NCBI GenBank assembly: GCA_023416455.1
Contig: JAEZHQ010000103.1
Coordinates: 1 to 25,696 of the forward strand
Direction of reading: 5' to 3'
Source: Pseudomonadota bacterium
Lineage (GTDB): Bacteria > Pseudomonadota > Alphaproteobacteria > Azospirillales > Azospirillaceae
DNA: 25,696 nucleotides
The notes under the pieces were generated by a model. It had not been told where the DNA came from. It worked only from the letters and a program-made list of their open reading frames with translations, and ran no database searches. Position 1 is the first letter of the stretch. Every line of letters begins with the position of its first letter. Both the position numbers and the translations under genes were made by a program. Below, one piece after another: positions 13,519-20,611 of this stretch.

Positions 13519-14772
13519 ATGACCGAACGCAGGGTGAGGCTCGGTGTCGCCGGGCTGGGGCGCGGCTTCATGGCGATGCGGGCGACGCTGGCCCGCCACC
13601 CGCGGGTCGTCCTGGCCGCCGCCGCCGACCCGCGGGAGGAGGCGCGCCACCGCTTCCGCACCGACACCGGGGCTCCGGCCTACGCCACCGTGGAGGCGCT
13701 GTGCGCCGACCCCACGCTGGACGCCGTCTACATCGCCACGCCGCACCAGTTCCATGCCGCCCACGTCGCCCTGGCGGCGGCGGCCGGCCGGCACATTCTG
13801 GTCGAGAAGCCGATGGCCCTGACCATGGAGGACGCCGCCGCCATGATCGCGTCCGCCGAGGCGGCCGGCGTCCACCTGATCGTCGGCCACACCCATGGCT
13901 TCGACGCGCCCATCCTGCGCGCCCACGCGCTGATCGCGAGCGGGGCGTTCGGCGCGGTGCGCATGATCACCGCGCTGAACCACACCGACTTCCTCTACCG
14001 CCCGCGCCGGCCGGAGGAGCTGGATACCGCGCGCGGCGGCGGCGTGATGTTCAACCAGGCGCCCCATCAGGTGGACATTGTGCGGCTTCTGGGCGGCGGG
14101 CTGGTGCGCAGCGTGCGCGCGGTCACCGGCGCCTGGGATCCCGCCCGGCCGACCGAGGGCGCCTACACCGCCCTGCTGACCTTCGCGAACGGGGCCGCCG
14201 CCAGCCTGACCTACAGCGGCTATGCCCATTTCGACAGCGACGAGTTCTGCGGCTGGGTCGGCGAAAGCGGCCAGCGCAAGGATCCCGACGCCTACGGGCA
14301 GGCCCGCCGCCTGCTCGGCCGCGTCGGCCGCCCAGAGGCGGAAGCGGACTTCAAGAGCACGCGCATCTACGGCGGCCCCGACGAGCCGCCCGGTGCCTTT
14401 CCCGAGGACCCGCCCTTCCACCAGCATTTCGGCCTGGTCCTGGTGGCCTGCGACCGTGCCGATCTGCGCCCGATGCCGGCCGGCGTGGCGATCTACGGCG
14501 ATGGCGAGCGGCGCGTCGAGCCGCTTCCGCCGCCGGCGGTGCCGCGCGCCGAGGTGCTGGACGAGCTGTGCGCGGCGGTGCTCGACGGCCGCCGGCCGCT
14601 GCACGGGGGCGCCTGGGGGGCGGCGACGCTGGAGGTCTGCCTGGCCATCCTGCGGTCGGCGCGCGAGGGCCGGGAGGTCACGCTCCGCCATCAGGTTGCG
14701 GTTCCCGGCCAAACGCCTATTGTCAATGGCGCGTTACCGGAGGCGCGGCCGTCGGGCGGCGGTGCCGGGTGA
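13519..14772 (+). CDS. pht4: Gfo/Idh/MocA oxidoreductase, Pht4-like dihydrodiol dehydrogenase
   Basis: A 417-residue NAD(P)-dependent dehydrogenase. The Rossmann motif is GVAGLGRG (9-16), the EKP motif VEKPMALTMED lies near residue 97, and GGGVMFNQAPHQVDIVRLLGGG gives the conserved catalytic-region histidine. FLYRPRRPEELDTA and SGYAHFDSDEFCGWVGE fit putative 4,5-dihydroxyphthalate dehydrogenase (Pht4), the enzyme that re-aromatises the cis-dihydrodiol made by phthalate 4,5-dioxygenase. Length is close to Pht4 (about 410). GGGGAG precedes ATG 13519, 57 bp after the TSUP stop, so the genes are likely co-transcribed. This is the strongest pointer to a phthalate-type upper pathway. The family also includes sugar dehydrogenases, but context and the listed motifs argue against that. 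Confidence 0.82.
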   Translation: MTERRVRLGVAGLGRGFMAMRATLARHPRVVLAAAADPREEARHRFRTDTGAPAYATVEALCADPTLDAVYIATPHQFHAAHVALAAAAGRHILVEKPMALTMEDAAAMIASAEAAGVHLIVGHTHGFDAPILRAHALIASGAFGAVRMITALNHTDFLYRPRRPEELDTARGGGVMFNQAPHQVDIVRLLGGGLVRSVRAVTGAWDPARPTEGAYTALLTFANGAAASLTYSGYAHFDSDEFCGWVGESGQRKDPDAYGQARRLLGRVGRPEAEADFKSTRIYGGPDEPPGAFPEDPPFHQHFGLVLVACDRADLRPMPAGVAIYGDGERRVEPLPPPAVPRAEVLDELCAAVLDGRRPLHGGAWGAATLEVCLAILRSAREGREVTLRHQVAVPGQTPIVNGALPEARPSGGGAG

Positions 14773-14846
14773 TGCGCCGCGGCGCCGGCGGGGTGGGCGG
14801 CCCGTCCATCAGGGTTCGGGGTTGTCAGGAAAGCAGGGGTGGGGGA

Positions 14847-15524
14847 GTGACGGGTTCGGAGAAGACGTTGCCGGCCGGGCAGGACGACCTGGACGGCCTG
14901 GAGGGGCCGGACGGCCTGGAGGGTCCGGACGACCCGGCGACCGGCGCCGCCGGCCACGAGTGGCGGGAGGCCGTTCCCAACGACCGGCTGGCGCATCTGG
15001 TCAAGGACGCGCTGCGCGGGCTGTCGCGCGGGTTGCAGATGCGGCTCACCGAGCACGACGTGTCCTTCGGCCACTGGACCTTCCTGCGCATCCTGTGGGA
15101 GGAGGACGGGCTGACCCAGCGCGGGCTGAGCGAGCGGGCCGGGCTGATGGAATCGACGACCTTCTCCGCGCTGGTCGCCATGGAGAAGCTCGGCTACGTG
15201 GTCCGCCGCCATCTGCCGGAGAACCGCAAGAAGGTTCATGTCTTCCTCACCGAGGAAGGCCGCGCGCTCAAGGACAAGCTGGTTCCGCTGGCCGAGGAGG
15301 TCAACGCCATCGCGGTGCGCGGGGTCGATCCCGCCGACGTCGCGGCGACCCGGCGCACGCTGGTGGCCATGGTGCGGAACCTGATCGCCGACGAGGCGGA
15401 AGGGCTCAAGGCGCAACGCCGGATGCCCTCCACCCGCCAGGTGTCCCGCATCATCGACCGTTCCCAGCGCCAGCGCAGCGGCGCCAAGGCCGCCGGCCGG
15501 ATCCGGCCGCCGAAGGCGCCCTGA
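14847..15524 (+). CDS. MarR-family transcriptional regulator with charged extensions
   Basis: A 225-residue winged-helix regulator, longer than the usual 140-170. The MarR core spans about residues 45-185: dimer helix LVKDALRGLSRGLQMRL, helix-turn-helix LTQRGLSERAGLMESTTFSALVAMEKLG (89-116) and wing PENRKKVHVFLTEEG (124-138). Before it lies an acidic segment (13-29) built from a tandem DGLEGP repeat; after it a basic tail (190-225). GTG 14847 is preferred for reading frame and an upstream AGGGG; TTG 14868 behind GGAG is an alternative. It probably represses this locus by binding the TTAG-N4-CTAA sites and releases on binding an aromatic acid. No operator precedes it directly, so it would be autoregulated through operator D as part of the 12685 operon. 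Confidence 0.87.
   Translation: MTGSEKTLPAGQDDLDGLEGPDGLEGPDDPATGAAGHEWREAVPNDRLAHLVKDALRGLSRGLQMRLTEHDVSFGHWTFLRILWEEDGLTQRGLSERAGLMESTTFSALVAMEKLGYVVRRHLPENRKKVHVFLTEEGRALKDKLVPLAEEVNAIAVRGVDPADVAATRRTLVAMVRNLIADEAEGLKAQRRMPSTRQVSRIIDRSQRQRSGAKAAGRIRPPKAP
14892..14927. repeat. 18-bp tandem repeat in the MarR gene
   Basis: Two units of GACGGCCTGGAGGGKCCG (K = G or T) at 14892-14909 and 14910-14927 encode DGLEGP twice in the acidic N-terminal extension. The unit differs at one base only, suggesting a fairly recent duplication. Confidence 0.9.
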
Positions 15525-15564
15525 GCCGGTCCCCCTCCACGCCCCAAACCGACGATCCCTCCTC

Positions 15565-16935
15565 ATGACCGAGACTGGCCTGCCGGTCCCCCGGCGCCAC
15601 TGGGCCATGGCCACCATGGCCCTGTCGCTGACGCTGGCGGTGCTGGACGCCGCCGCGGTCGGCGTGGCGCTGCCGACCATCGCCCGCGACTTCGGGATCG
15701 ACCCCGCCCGCTCCATCTGGGTGGTCAACGCCTACCAGCTCGCCGTCGTGGTGCTGCTGTTCCCCCTCTCGTCGCTGGCCGAGATCGTCGGCTGCCGCCG
15801 CGTCTACTGGGGCGGCCTGGCGGTGTTCACGCTGGCCTCGCTGGCCTGCGCCACCGCCGATTCGCTGGCCATGCTGATCCTGGCCCGCGTCTTCCAGGGG
15901 TTCGGCGCCGCCGGCACCATGAGCGTCAACCTCGCCCTCCTGCGCTTCATCTTTCCGCCCGACCGGCTGGGGCGCGGCGTCGGCTTCTACGCGCTGATCG
16001 TCGCCACGGCCTCGGCCACCGGGCCGACGGTGGGGGCCTTCGTGCTGTCGCTGTCGTCGTGGCACTGGCTGTTCGCGGCCAACGTGCCGCTGGGGCTGGT
16101 GGCCCTGCTCGCCGCGCGCACGCTGCCGGACACGCCGCGCGCGCGGCGCCCCTTCGACCTCGCCAGCGCCGGGCTGAACGTCCTGACCTTCGGGCTGCTG
16201 ATCGACGGGCTGGCCCGGGTCGGCGGGCCGATGCCGGCGGCCGCACTGGCCGAGCTGGGCGCCGGCGCGCTGTGCGGCGCGCTGCTGGTGCGCCGCCAGC
16301 GCGGCCGCCGCTCGCCGATGCTGCCCGTCGACCTTCTGCGCCTGCCGATCTTCGCCCTGTCGGTGGCGGCGTCGGTTTGCTCCTTCACCGCGCAGAGCCT
16401 CGCCCTGGTGTCGCTTCCCTTCTACCTCCAGCACGAGCTGGGCCGGACGGCGGTGGAAAGCGGGCTGCTGATCACCCCCTGGCCGGCGGCGGTGGCGCTG
16501 GTGGCGCCCTTCGCCGGGCGGCTGGCCGACCGCCACGACGCCGGCCTGCTGGGGGGGATCGGGCTGACGCTGTTCGCCGCCGGACTTCTGTCCATCGCCC
16601 TGCTGCCCGACCAGCCGGCGGCGGCCGACATCGCCTGGCGCATGGTGCTGTGCGGTCTGGGCTTCGGCCTGTTCCAGTCGCCCAACAACCGGGTGATGGC
16701 GAGCAGCGCCCCGCGCGAGCGCAGCAGCGGGGCCAGCGGCATCCAGGCCACCGCGCGGCTGCTGGGCCAGGCCACGGGTGCGGCGCTGGCGGCCATCGTG
16801 TTCGCCCTGGCCGGCGCGTCGGGGATGGGCGGGGCATCCGGAGCGGCCGCTGCCGTCGGGCTGGCCAGCGCCTTCGCCGCGGTCGCCTGCGTGGCCAGCC
16901 TGCTGCGCCGCAACATTGGTGCACGAAGAAACTAG
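15565..16935 (+). CDS. MFS drug/aromatic-acid transporter, DHA2 (EmrB/QacA-like) type
   Basis: A 456-residue membrane protein with 12-14 hydrophobic segments. The first helix motif LDAAAVGVALPTIARDFG and the WVVNAYQLA segment are typical of the DHA2 branch; RVFQGFGAAGTMSVN marks the following helix region. DHA2 proteins are proton-driven exporters. It follows the MarR gene by 40 bp, a common MarR-efflux pairing (compare EmrR/EmrAB), so it may expel toxic aromatic intermediates. No partner membrane-fusion protein is present. ATG 15565 lacks an obvious Shine-Dalgarno sequence; the preceding bases are C-rich, so translation may depend on coupling. Confidence 0.85.
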   Translation: MTETGLPVPRRHWAMATMALSLTLAVLDAAAVGVALPTIARDFGIDPARSIWVVNAYQLAVVVLLFPLSSLAEIVGCRRVYWGGLAVFTLASLACATADSLAMLILARVFQGFGAAGTMSVNLALLRFIFPPDRLGRGVGFYALIVATASATGPTVGAFVLSLSSWHWLFAANVPLGLVALLAARTLPDTPRARRPFDLASAGLNVLTFGLLIDGLARVGGPMPAAALAELGAGALCGALLVRRQRGRRSPMLPVDLLRLPIFALSVAASVCSFTAQSLALVSLPFYLQHELGRTAVESGLLITPWPAAVALVAPFAGRLADRHDAGLLGGIGLTLFAAGLLSIALLPDQPAAADIAWRMVLCGLGFGLFQSPNNRVMASSAPRERSSGASGIQATARLLGQATGAALAAIVFALAGASGMGGASGAAAAVGLASAFAAVACVASLLRRNIGARRN

Positions 16936-16955
16936 GCGGCTATCCAGATTGTCTC

Positions 16956-16984
16956 TGGACAGGATTGTTTGCGCCGCGTACTAT
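16956..16984 (+). promoter_or_regulatory. Promoter of the second Rieske-HyuAB-TRAP operon
   Basis: TGGACA (16956-16961), 17 bases, TACTAT (16979-16984), then six bases to operator E. Both boxes match consensus well (5 of 6 and 4 of 6). A short CCAGA/TCTGG hairpin (16944-16958) after the MFS stop is a weak terminator at most, so read-through from upstream is possible. Confidence 0.65.
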
Positions 16985-16989
16985 AAAAC

Positions 16990-17001
16990 TTAGATATCTA
17001 T
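16990..17001. promoter_or_regulatory. Operator site E, TTAGATATCTAT
   Basis: Perfect core palindrome TAGATATCTA at 16991-17000 with AACT to the left, matching the other sites. It overlaps the expected +1 of the promoter at 16956-16984 and leaves a leader of about 140 nt before ATG 17138. Confidence 0.8.
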
Positions 17002-17137
17002 GATGTTGGACGCCCGGTCTCCGCCGGCCGCCGCTTCGCCTCCCCGGGGGGGCGACGCGGGCCGTGCCGTGCGCGCTGCGCCGCCGGGGTTGGACGCGGG
17101 CCGGAGCGAAAATCCGAAAGAATCGGGGAGGACGTTG

Positions 17138-18469
17138 ATGCTGTCCAGGGAAGACAACGAACTGTTGTGCCGCATCGAGGGCGACGCGCCCATGGGGCGC
17201 ATGCTGCGCCACCACTGGGTGCCGGCCTGCATGTCGGAGGAGCTGCCCGAACCCGGCGGCAAGCCCAAGCGGCTGCGCCTGTTCGGCGAGGATCTGGTGG
17301 CCTTCCGCGGCGACGACGGCGCGGTCGGCGTGATGGAGGAGCTGTGCCCGCACCGCCGCGCCTCGCTGGCGCTCGGCCGCAACGAGAATTGCACGCTGCG
17401 CTGCCTCTATCACGGCTGGGCCATCGACCGCGAGGGCAATGTCACCGACATGCCGTCGGAGCCGCCGGGCAGCGCCTTCCGGAGCAAGGTCAGGCACACC
17501 GCCTATCCGGCGGTGGAATCCGGCGGCTTCGTCTGGGCCTACATGGGCGACCGGGCGACGATGCCGGAATTCCAGCCGCCGCCCTGGGCGGACAAGCCGG
17601 ACAACAGCATCGCCATCGCCAAGATGCACGAGGAGGCCAACTGGGTGCAGAGCGTCGAGGGATCGATCGACTCCGCCCACTCCTCCACCCTCCATTCCTC
17701 CAGCATCCGCAGCGACGCGACCGTCACCGGGTCGACCGACCGCGGCGGCGCCGACCGCTTCCTCCTGGTCCGGCCGTCGGTGGACAAGGCGCCGCGCATC
17801 CAGGTGCAGCACACGCAGTACGGCTTCCGCTACGCCGCCATCCGCACGCCGATCCGCAACGCCGACACCACCGACTATGTCCGCGTCACCGTCTACATCG
17901 CCCCCTTCGTCACGCTGATCCCGCCCCACGACACCTGGCGGTCGGCCCAGGTCTTCGTGCCCATCGACGACCACAACACGATGTTCTACTTCGTCGCCTG
18001 GAGCGACCGCATCCTGCTGGAGACGGAGCGCTGGCGGCGCGACAACCACGCCCGCCCGGGCATCGACCTGGACGAGAATTTCCGCAAGCTGCGCAACCGC
18101 GGGAACGACTATCTCCAGAACCGCCTGCTGATGAAGCTGGGCGACTTCACCGGGATCGAGGGCATTCCCAACCAGGACATGGCGATGCAGGAGACCATGG
18201 GCTCCATCGTCGACCGCAGCCGGGAGAATCTGGGGGCCAGCGACGTCGCCATCGTCCGCTTCCGCCAGATGATGCTGAACGGCGTCCGGGCCTTCATGGA
18301 GGGGGCGCCGGCGCTCGGTGCGGAGGAGCCGCGGCTGCCCCCGGCCCGCATCCGCTCCTTCGAGGGGATCGTCGAGAAGTCGGCCTCCTGGCGCGACTTC
18401 GCGGTCAGCGAGGAGGAGAAGGCCGGCTTCCGCGACCTCGGCGCGGTGCTGCGCCGGCGCGCCGGCTGA
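17138..18469 (+). CDS. Rieske non-haem iron oxygenase, phthalate 4,5-dioxygenase-like, paralog 2
   Basis: A 443-residue terminal oxygenase strongly similar along its length to paralog 1 at 6018-7364. The Rieske ligands fall at identical positions (C70, H72, C89, H92), as do bridging D178 and iron ligands H181 and H186 in VEGSIDSAHSSTLHSSSI. It differs around residues 190-215 (SDATVTGSTDRGGADRFLLV), next to the active-site helix, and lacks the Pro/Ala-rich tail, so substrate range probably differs. ATG 17138 follows GGGGAGGA; an in-frame ATG at 17000 would sit inside the operator and is rejected. It heads the operon with hyuA, hyuB and the TRAP genes. Its reductase is presumably the one at 11494. 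Confidence 0.9.
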   Translation: MLSREDNELLCRIEGDAPMGRMLRHHWVPACMSEELPEPGGKPKRLRLFGEDLVAFRGDDGAVGVMEELCPHRRASLALGRNENCTLRCLYHGWAIDREGNVTDMPSEPPGSAFRSKVRHTAYPAVESGGFVWAYMGDRATMPEFQPPPWADKPDNSIAIAKMHEEANWVQSVEGSIDSAHSSTLHSSSIRSDATVTGSTDRGGADRFLLVRPSVDKAPRIQVQHTQYGFRYAAIRTPIRNADTTDYVRVTVYIAPFVTLIPPHDTWRSAQVFVPIDDHNTMFYFVAWSDRILLETERWRRDNHARPGIDLDENFRKLRNRGNDYLQNRLLMKLGDFTGIEGIPNQDMAMQETMGSIVDRSRENLGASDVAIVRFRQMMLNGVRAFMEGAPALGAEEPRLPPARIRSFEGIVEKSASWRDFAVSEEEKAGFRDLGAVLRRRAG

Positions 18470-18518
18470 CCCCCGGTCCCGATCCCCGCCTTCCTGTACA
18501 AGAACGACGAGGACCACG

Positions 18519-20600
18519 ATGTCCTGGATGATCGGCATCGACACCGGCGGCACCTTCACCGACGTCATCGCGCTGGACCGGGCGACCGGCCGGCTGCGCA
18601 CCATCAAGACCCCCTCCATGCCGCACGACCCGTCGGAAGCGGTGCTGAACGGCATCGCCGCCTTCCTGGAGCTGGAGCCGGAGGTCCGGCCGAGCGACAT
18701 CGGCTTCCTGGCGCACGGCACCACCGTCGCCACCAACGCGGTGATCGAGCGCAAGGGCGTGCGCACCGGTCTTCTCATCACCAAGGGGACCAACGCGGTC
18801 TATGTGGCGCGCATGTCGCGCCAGCCCACCGCCACCGACATGCTGAACCCGGAGTTCCGCAAGCCGGACCCGCTGGTCCCCGCCCGCCGGACCCGCGAGA
18901 TCGGCGAGCGCCTCTACCACGACGGACGGGAGCGCGCGCCGCTCGACCCGGGCGAGGTGGTGCGGGCGGTCAAGGAGCTGACCGAGGCGCACGGCGTCAC
19001 CTCCATCGCCGTCTGCTACCTCTTCTCCTTCATGGACCCGGCCCATGAACGGGCCACCCGCGACCTCATCCGCGAGGCGTTCCCCGGGGTGCGGGTGTCG
19101 CTGTCCAGCGACATCCTGCCCATCGTGCGCGAGTACCGGCGGCTGTCCACCACGGTGCTCGACGCCTATGTCGGGCCGACGCTCGACCGCTACCTGCGGC
19201 GGCTGGGCGACGGGCTGGCGGCGCGCGGCGTGACCACGCCGCAGGTCTTCATCATGCAGTCCAACGGCGGGCTGATGAGCATCGAGGTGGCCAGCGCCAA
19301 CCCGGTGCAGACCCTGCTGTCGGGGCCGGCCGCCGGGGTCATCTCCGGCCGCTACCTCTCCGGCCTTCTGGGGCTGCCCAACATCGTGACCTTCGACGTC
19401 GGCGGCACCAGCACCGACGTCGCCACCATCGTCAACGGCGTCATCACCGAGACCACCGAGGGCACGGTCGCCGGCCATGATTCCTCGGTGCCGATGAACG
19501 AGATCGGCACCATCGGGGCGGGCGGCGGCACCATCGCCCGCATCGGCACCGACGGGCGCCTGCACGTCGGCCCCGACAGCGCCGGGGCGGTGCCGGGGCC
19601 GGTCTGCTACCGCCGCGGCGGCGAGGAACCGACCGTCACCGACGCCGACCTCGTGCTGGGCTTCCTCGACCCCCAGCGCTTCCTGGAGGGGCGGCTGGCG
19701 CTCGACCTGGAGGGGGCAACCCGGGCCATCGCCGAGCGCATCGCGGCGCCGCTGGGGCTGTCGGTCGCCGAGGCCGCCTTCGGCATCGTCAAGATCGTCA
19801 ACAGCAACATGGAGAGCGAGCTGCGCCTCAACCTGATGGCGCGCGGCCTCAACCCCCGCGACTTCGCGCTGGTCGCCATCGGCGGCGCCGGCCCGGTCCA
19901 CGCCAGCATGGTGGCGGCCAGCATGGGCATCGGCACCGTGGTGGTTCCGCCCTATCCCGGCCTGGGCTCGGCCATGGGGCTGCTGCTCACCGACATCCGC
20001 CACACCTACCTGCACTCCAACCCCGGCCTGCTCGACGCCTTCGACTGCGCGGCGATGAACGCCCGGTTCGACGCCCTGGCCGGGCGCGCGCGGGAGGAGG
20101 CCCGGCGCGAGGGCACCGACCCGGCGGCGCTGACGCTGACGCGGATCCTGGAGATCCGCTACGCCGGCCAGGGCTACGAGCTGCCGGTGGCCTGCCCGGG
20201 CGAGCGGGTGGCCGAGGCCGACAAGCCGGTCATCCGCGCCGCCTTCCACCGCCTGCACGAGGACACCTACGGCCACCGCGCCGAGGAGGCGGCGGTCGAG
20301 ATCGTCAACTTCCGCGTCGACTCGCTGGCCGTGCTGCCCAAGCTGCGGCTGCCCGAATGGCCGGCCGCCGAGGACGGCAGCGGGCCGGAGCGGGCGGTCA
20401 GCGGGCGGCGGGCGGTCTGCTTCGACGGCACCGAGCAGCGCCTCGACACGCCGGTCTACTGGCGCCCCGACCTCAGGGCGGGCGACCGCTTCGCGGGGCC
20501 GGCCATCGTCGAGCAGGCCGACACCACCACGGTCGTCATCCCCGGCCAGCGGGCCGAGGTCGACCGCCACGGCAACCTGCTGCTGACCTTTGCCGCCTGA
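18519..20600 (+). CDS. hyuA: Hydantoinase/oxoprolinase family protein, A subunit
   Basis: A 693-residue cytoplasmic ATP-dependent enzyme subunit with an actin-like ATPase core. Visible motifs: DTGGTFTD (8-15), HGTTVATNA (66-74), SNGGLM, DVGGTSTD (293-300), GAGGGTIARIG and AIGGAGPVHA. Relatives include N-methylhydantoinase, 5-oxoprolinase, caprolactamase and acetone/acetophenone carboxylase subunits; all use ATP to activate a carbonyl or bicarbonate. GAGGA precedes ATG 18519, 49 bp after the Rieske stop, and hyuB begins 11 bp after its end. In this locus it might open a cyclic amide/imide attached to the ring or carboxylate a ketone; the family alone does not decide. Confidence 0.9.
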   Translation: MSWMIGIDTGGTFTDVIALDRATGRLRTIKTPSMPHDPSEAVLNGIAAFLELEPEVRPSDIGFLAHGTTVATNAVIERKGVRTGLLITKGTNAVYVARMSRQPTATDMLNPEFRKPDPLVPARRTREIGERLYHDGRERAPLDPGEVVRAVKELTEAHGVTSIAVCYLFSFMDPAHERATRDLIREAFPGVRVSLSSDILPIVREYRRLSTTVLDAYVGPTLDRYLRRLGDGLAARGVTTPQVFIMQSNGGLMSIEVASANPVQTLLSGPAAGVISGRYLSGLLGLPNIVTFDVGGTSTDVATIVNGVITETTEGTVAGHDSSVPMNEIGTIGAGGGTIARIGTDGRLHVGPDSAGAVPGPVCYRRGGEEPTVTDADLVLGFLDPQRFLEGRLALDLEGATRAIAERIAAPLGLSVAEAAFGIVKIVNSNMESELRLNLMARGLNPRDFALVAIGGAGPVHASMVAASMGIGTVVVPPYPGLGSAMGLLLTDIRHTYLHSNPGLLDAFDCAAMNARFDALAGRAREEARREGTDPAALTLTRILEIRYAGQGYELPVACPGERVAEADKPVIRAAFHRLHEDTYGHRAEEAAVEIVNFRVDSLAVLPKLRLPEWPAAEDGSGPERAVSGRRAVCFDGTEQRLDTPVYWRPDLRAGDRFAGPAIVEQADTTTVVIPGQRAEVDRHGNLLLTFAA

Positions 20601-20611
20601 AGGAAGCGTCC

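Noticed and set aside
12592..14712. 706-codon open frame on the minus strand opposite TSUP and the Pht4-like gene
   Set aside because: Composition is biased to Arg, Gly, His, Gln and Pro with no recognisable domain, as expected opposite a GC-rich gene. The plus-strand proteins have clear family motifs.
17000..17137. Upstream in-frame ATG at 17000 as start of the second Rieske gene
   Set aside because: It overlaps the operator and predicted transcription start, adds 46 residues unlike the family, and the ATG at 17138 has a GGGGAGGA site and matches the paralog's N-terminus.
18491..18504. Imperfect palindrome TTCCTGTACAAGAA upstream of hyuA
   Set aside because: It has one mismatched pair, occurs once, has no promoter nearby and lies in a 49-bp intra-operon gap. 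It is probably chance.
16940..18793. 617-codon open frame on the minus strand opposite the second Rieske gene
   Set aside because: It mirrors the codon structure of the Rieske gene and has no domain of its own. Its plus-strand partner has intact Rieske and iron motifs.
18405..20570. 721-codon open frame on the minus strand opposite hyuA
   Set aside because: It is a shadow of hyuA, rich in Gly, Asp, Arg and His without motifs.
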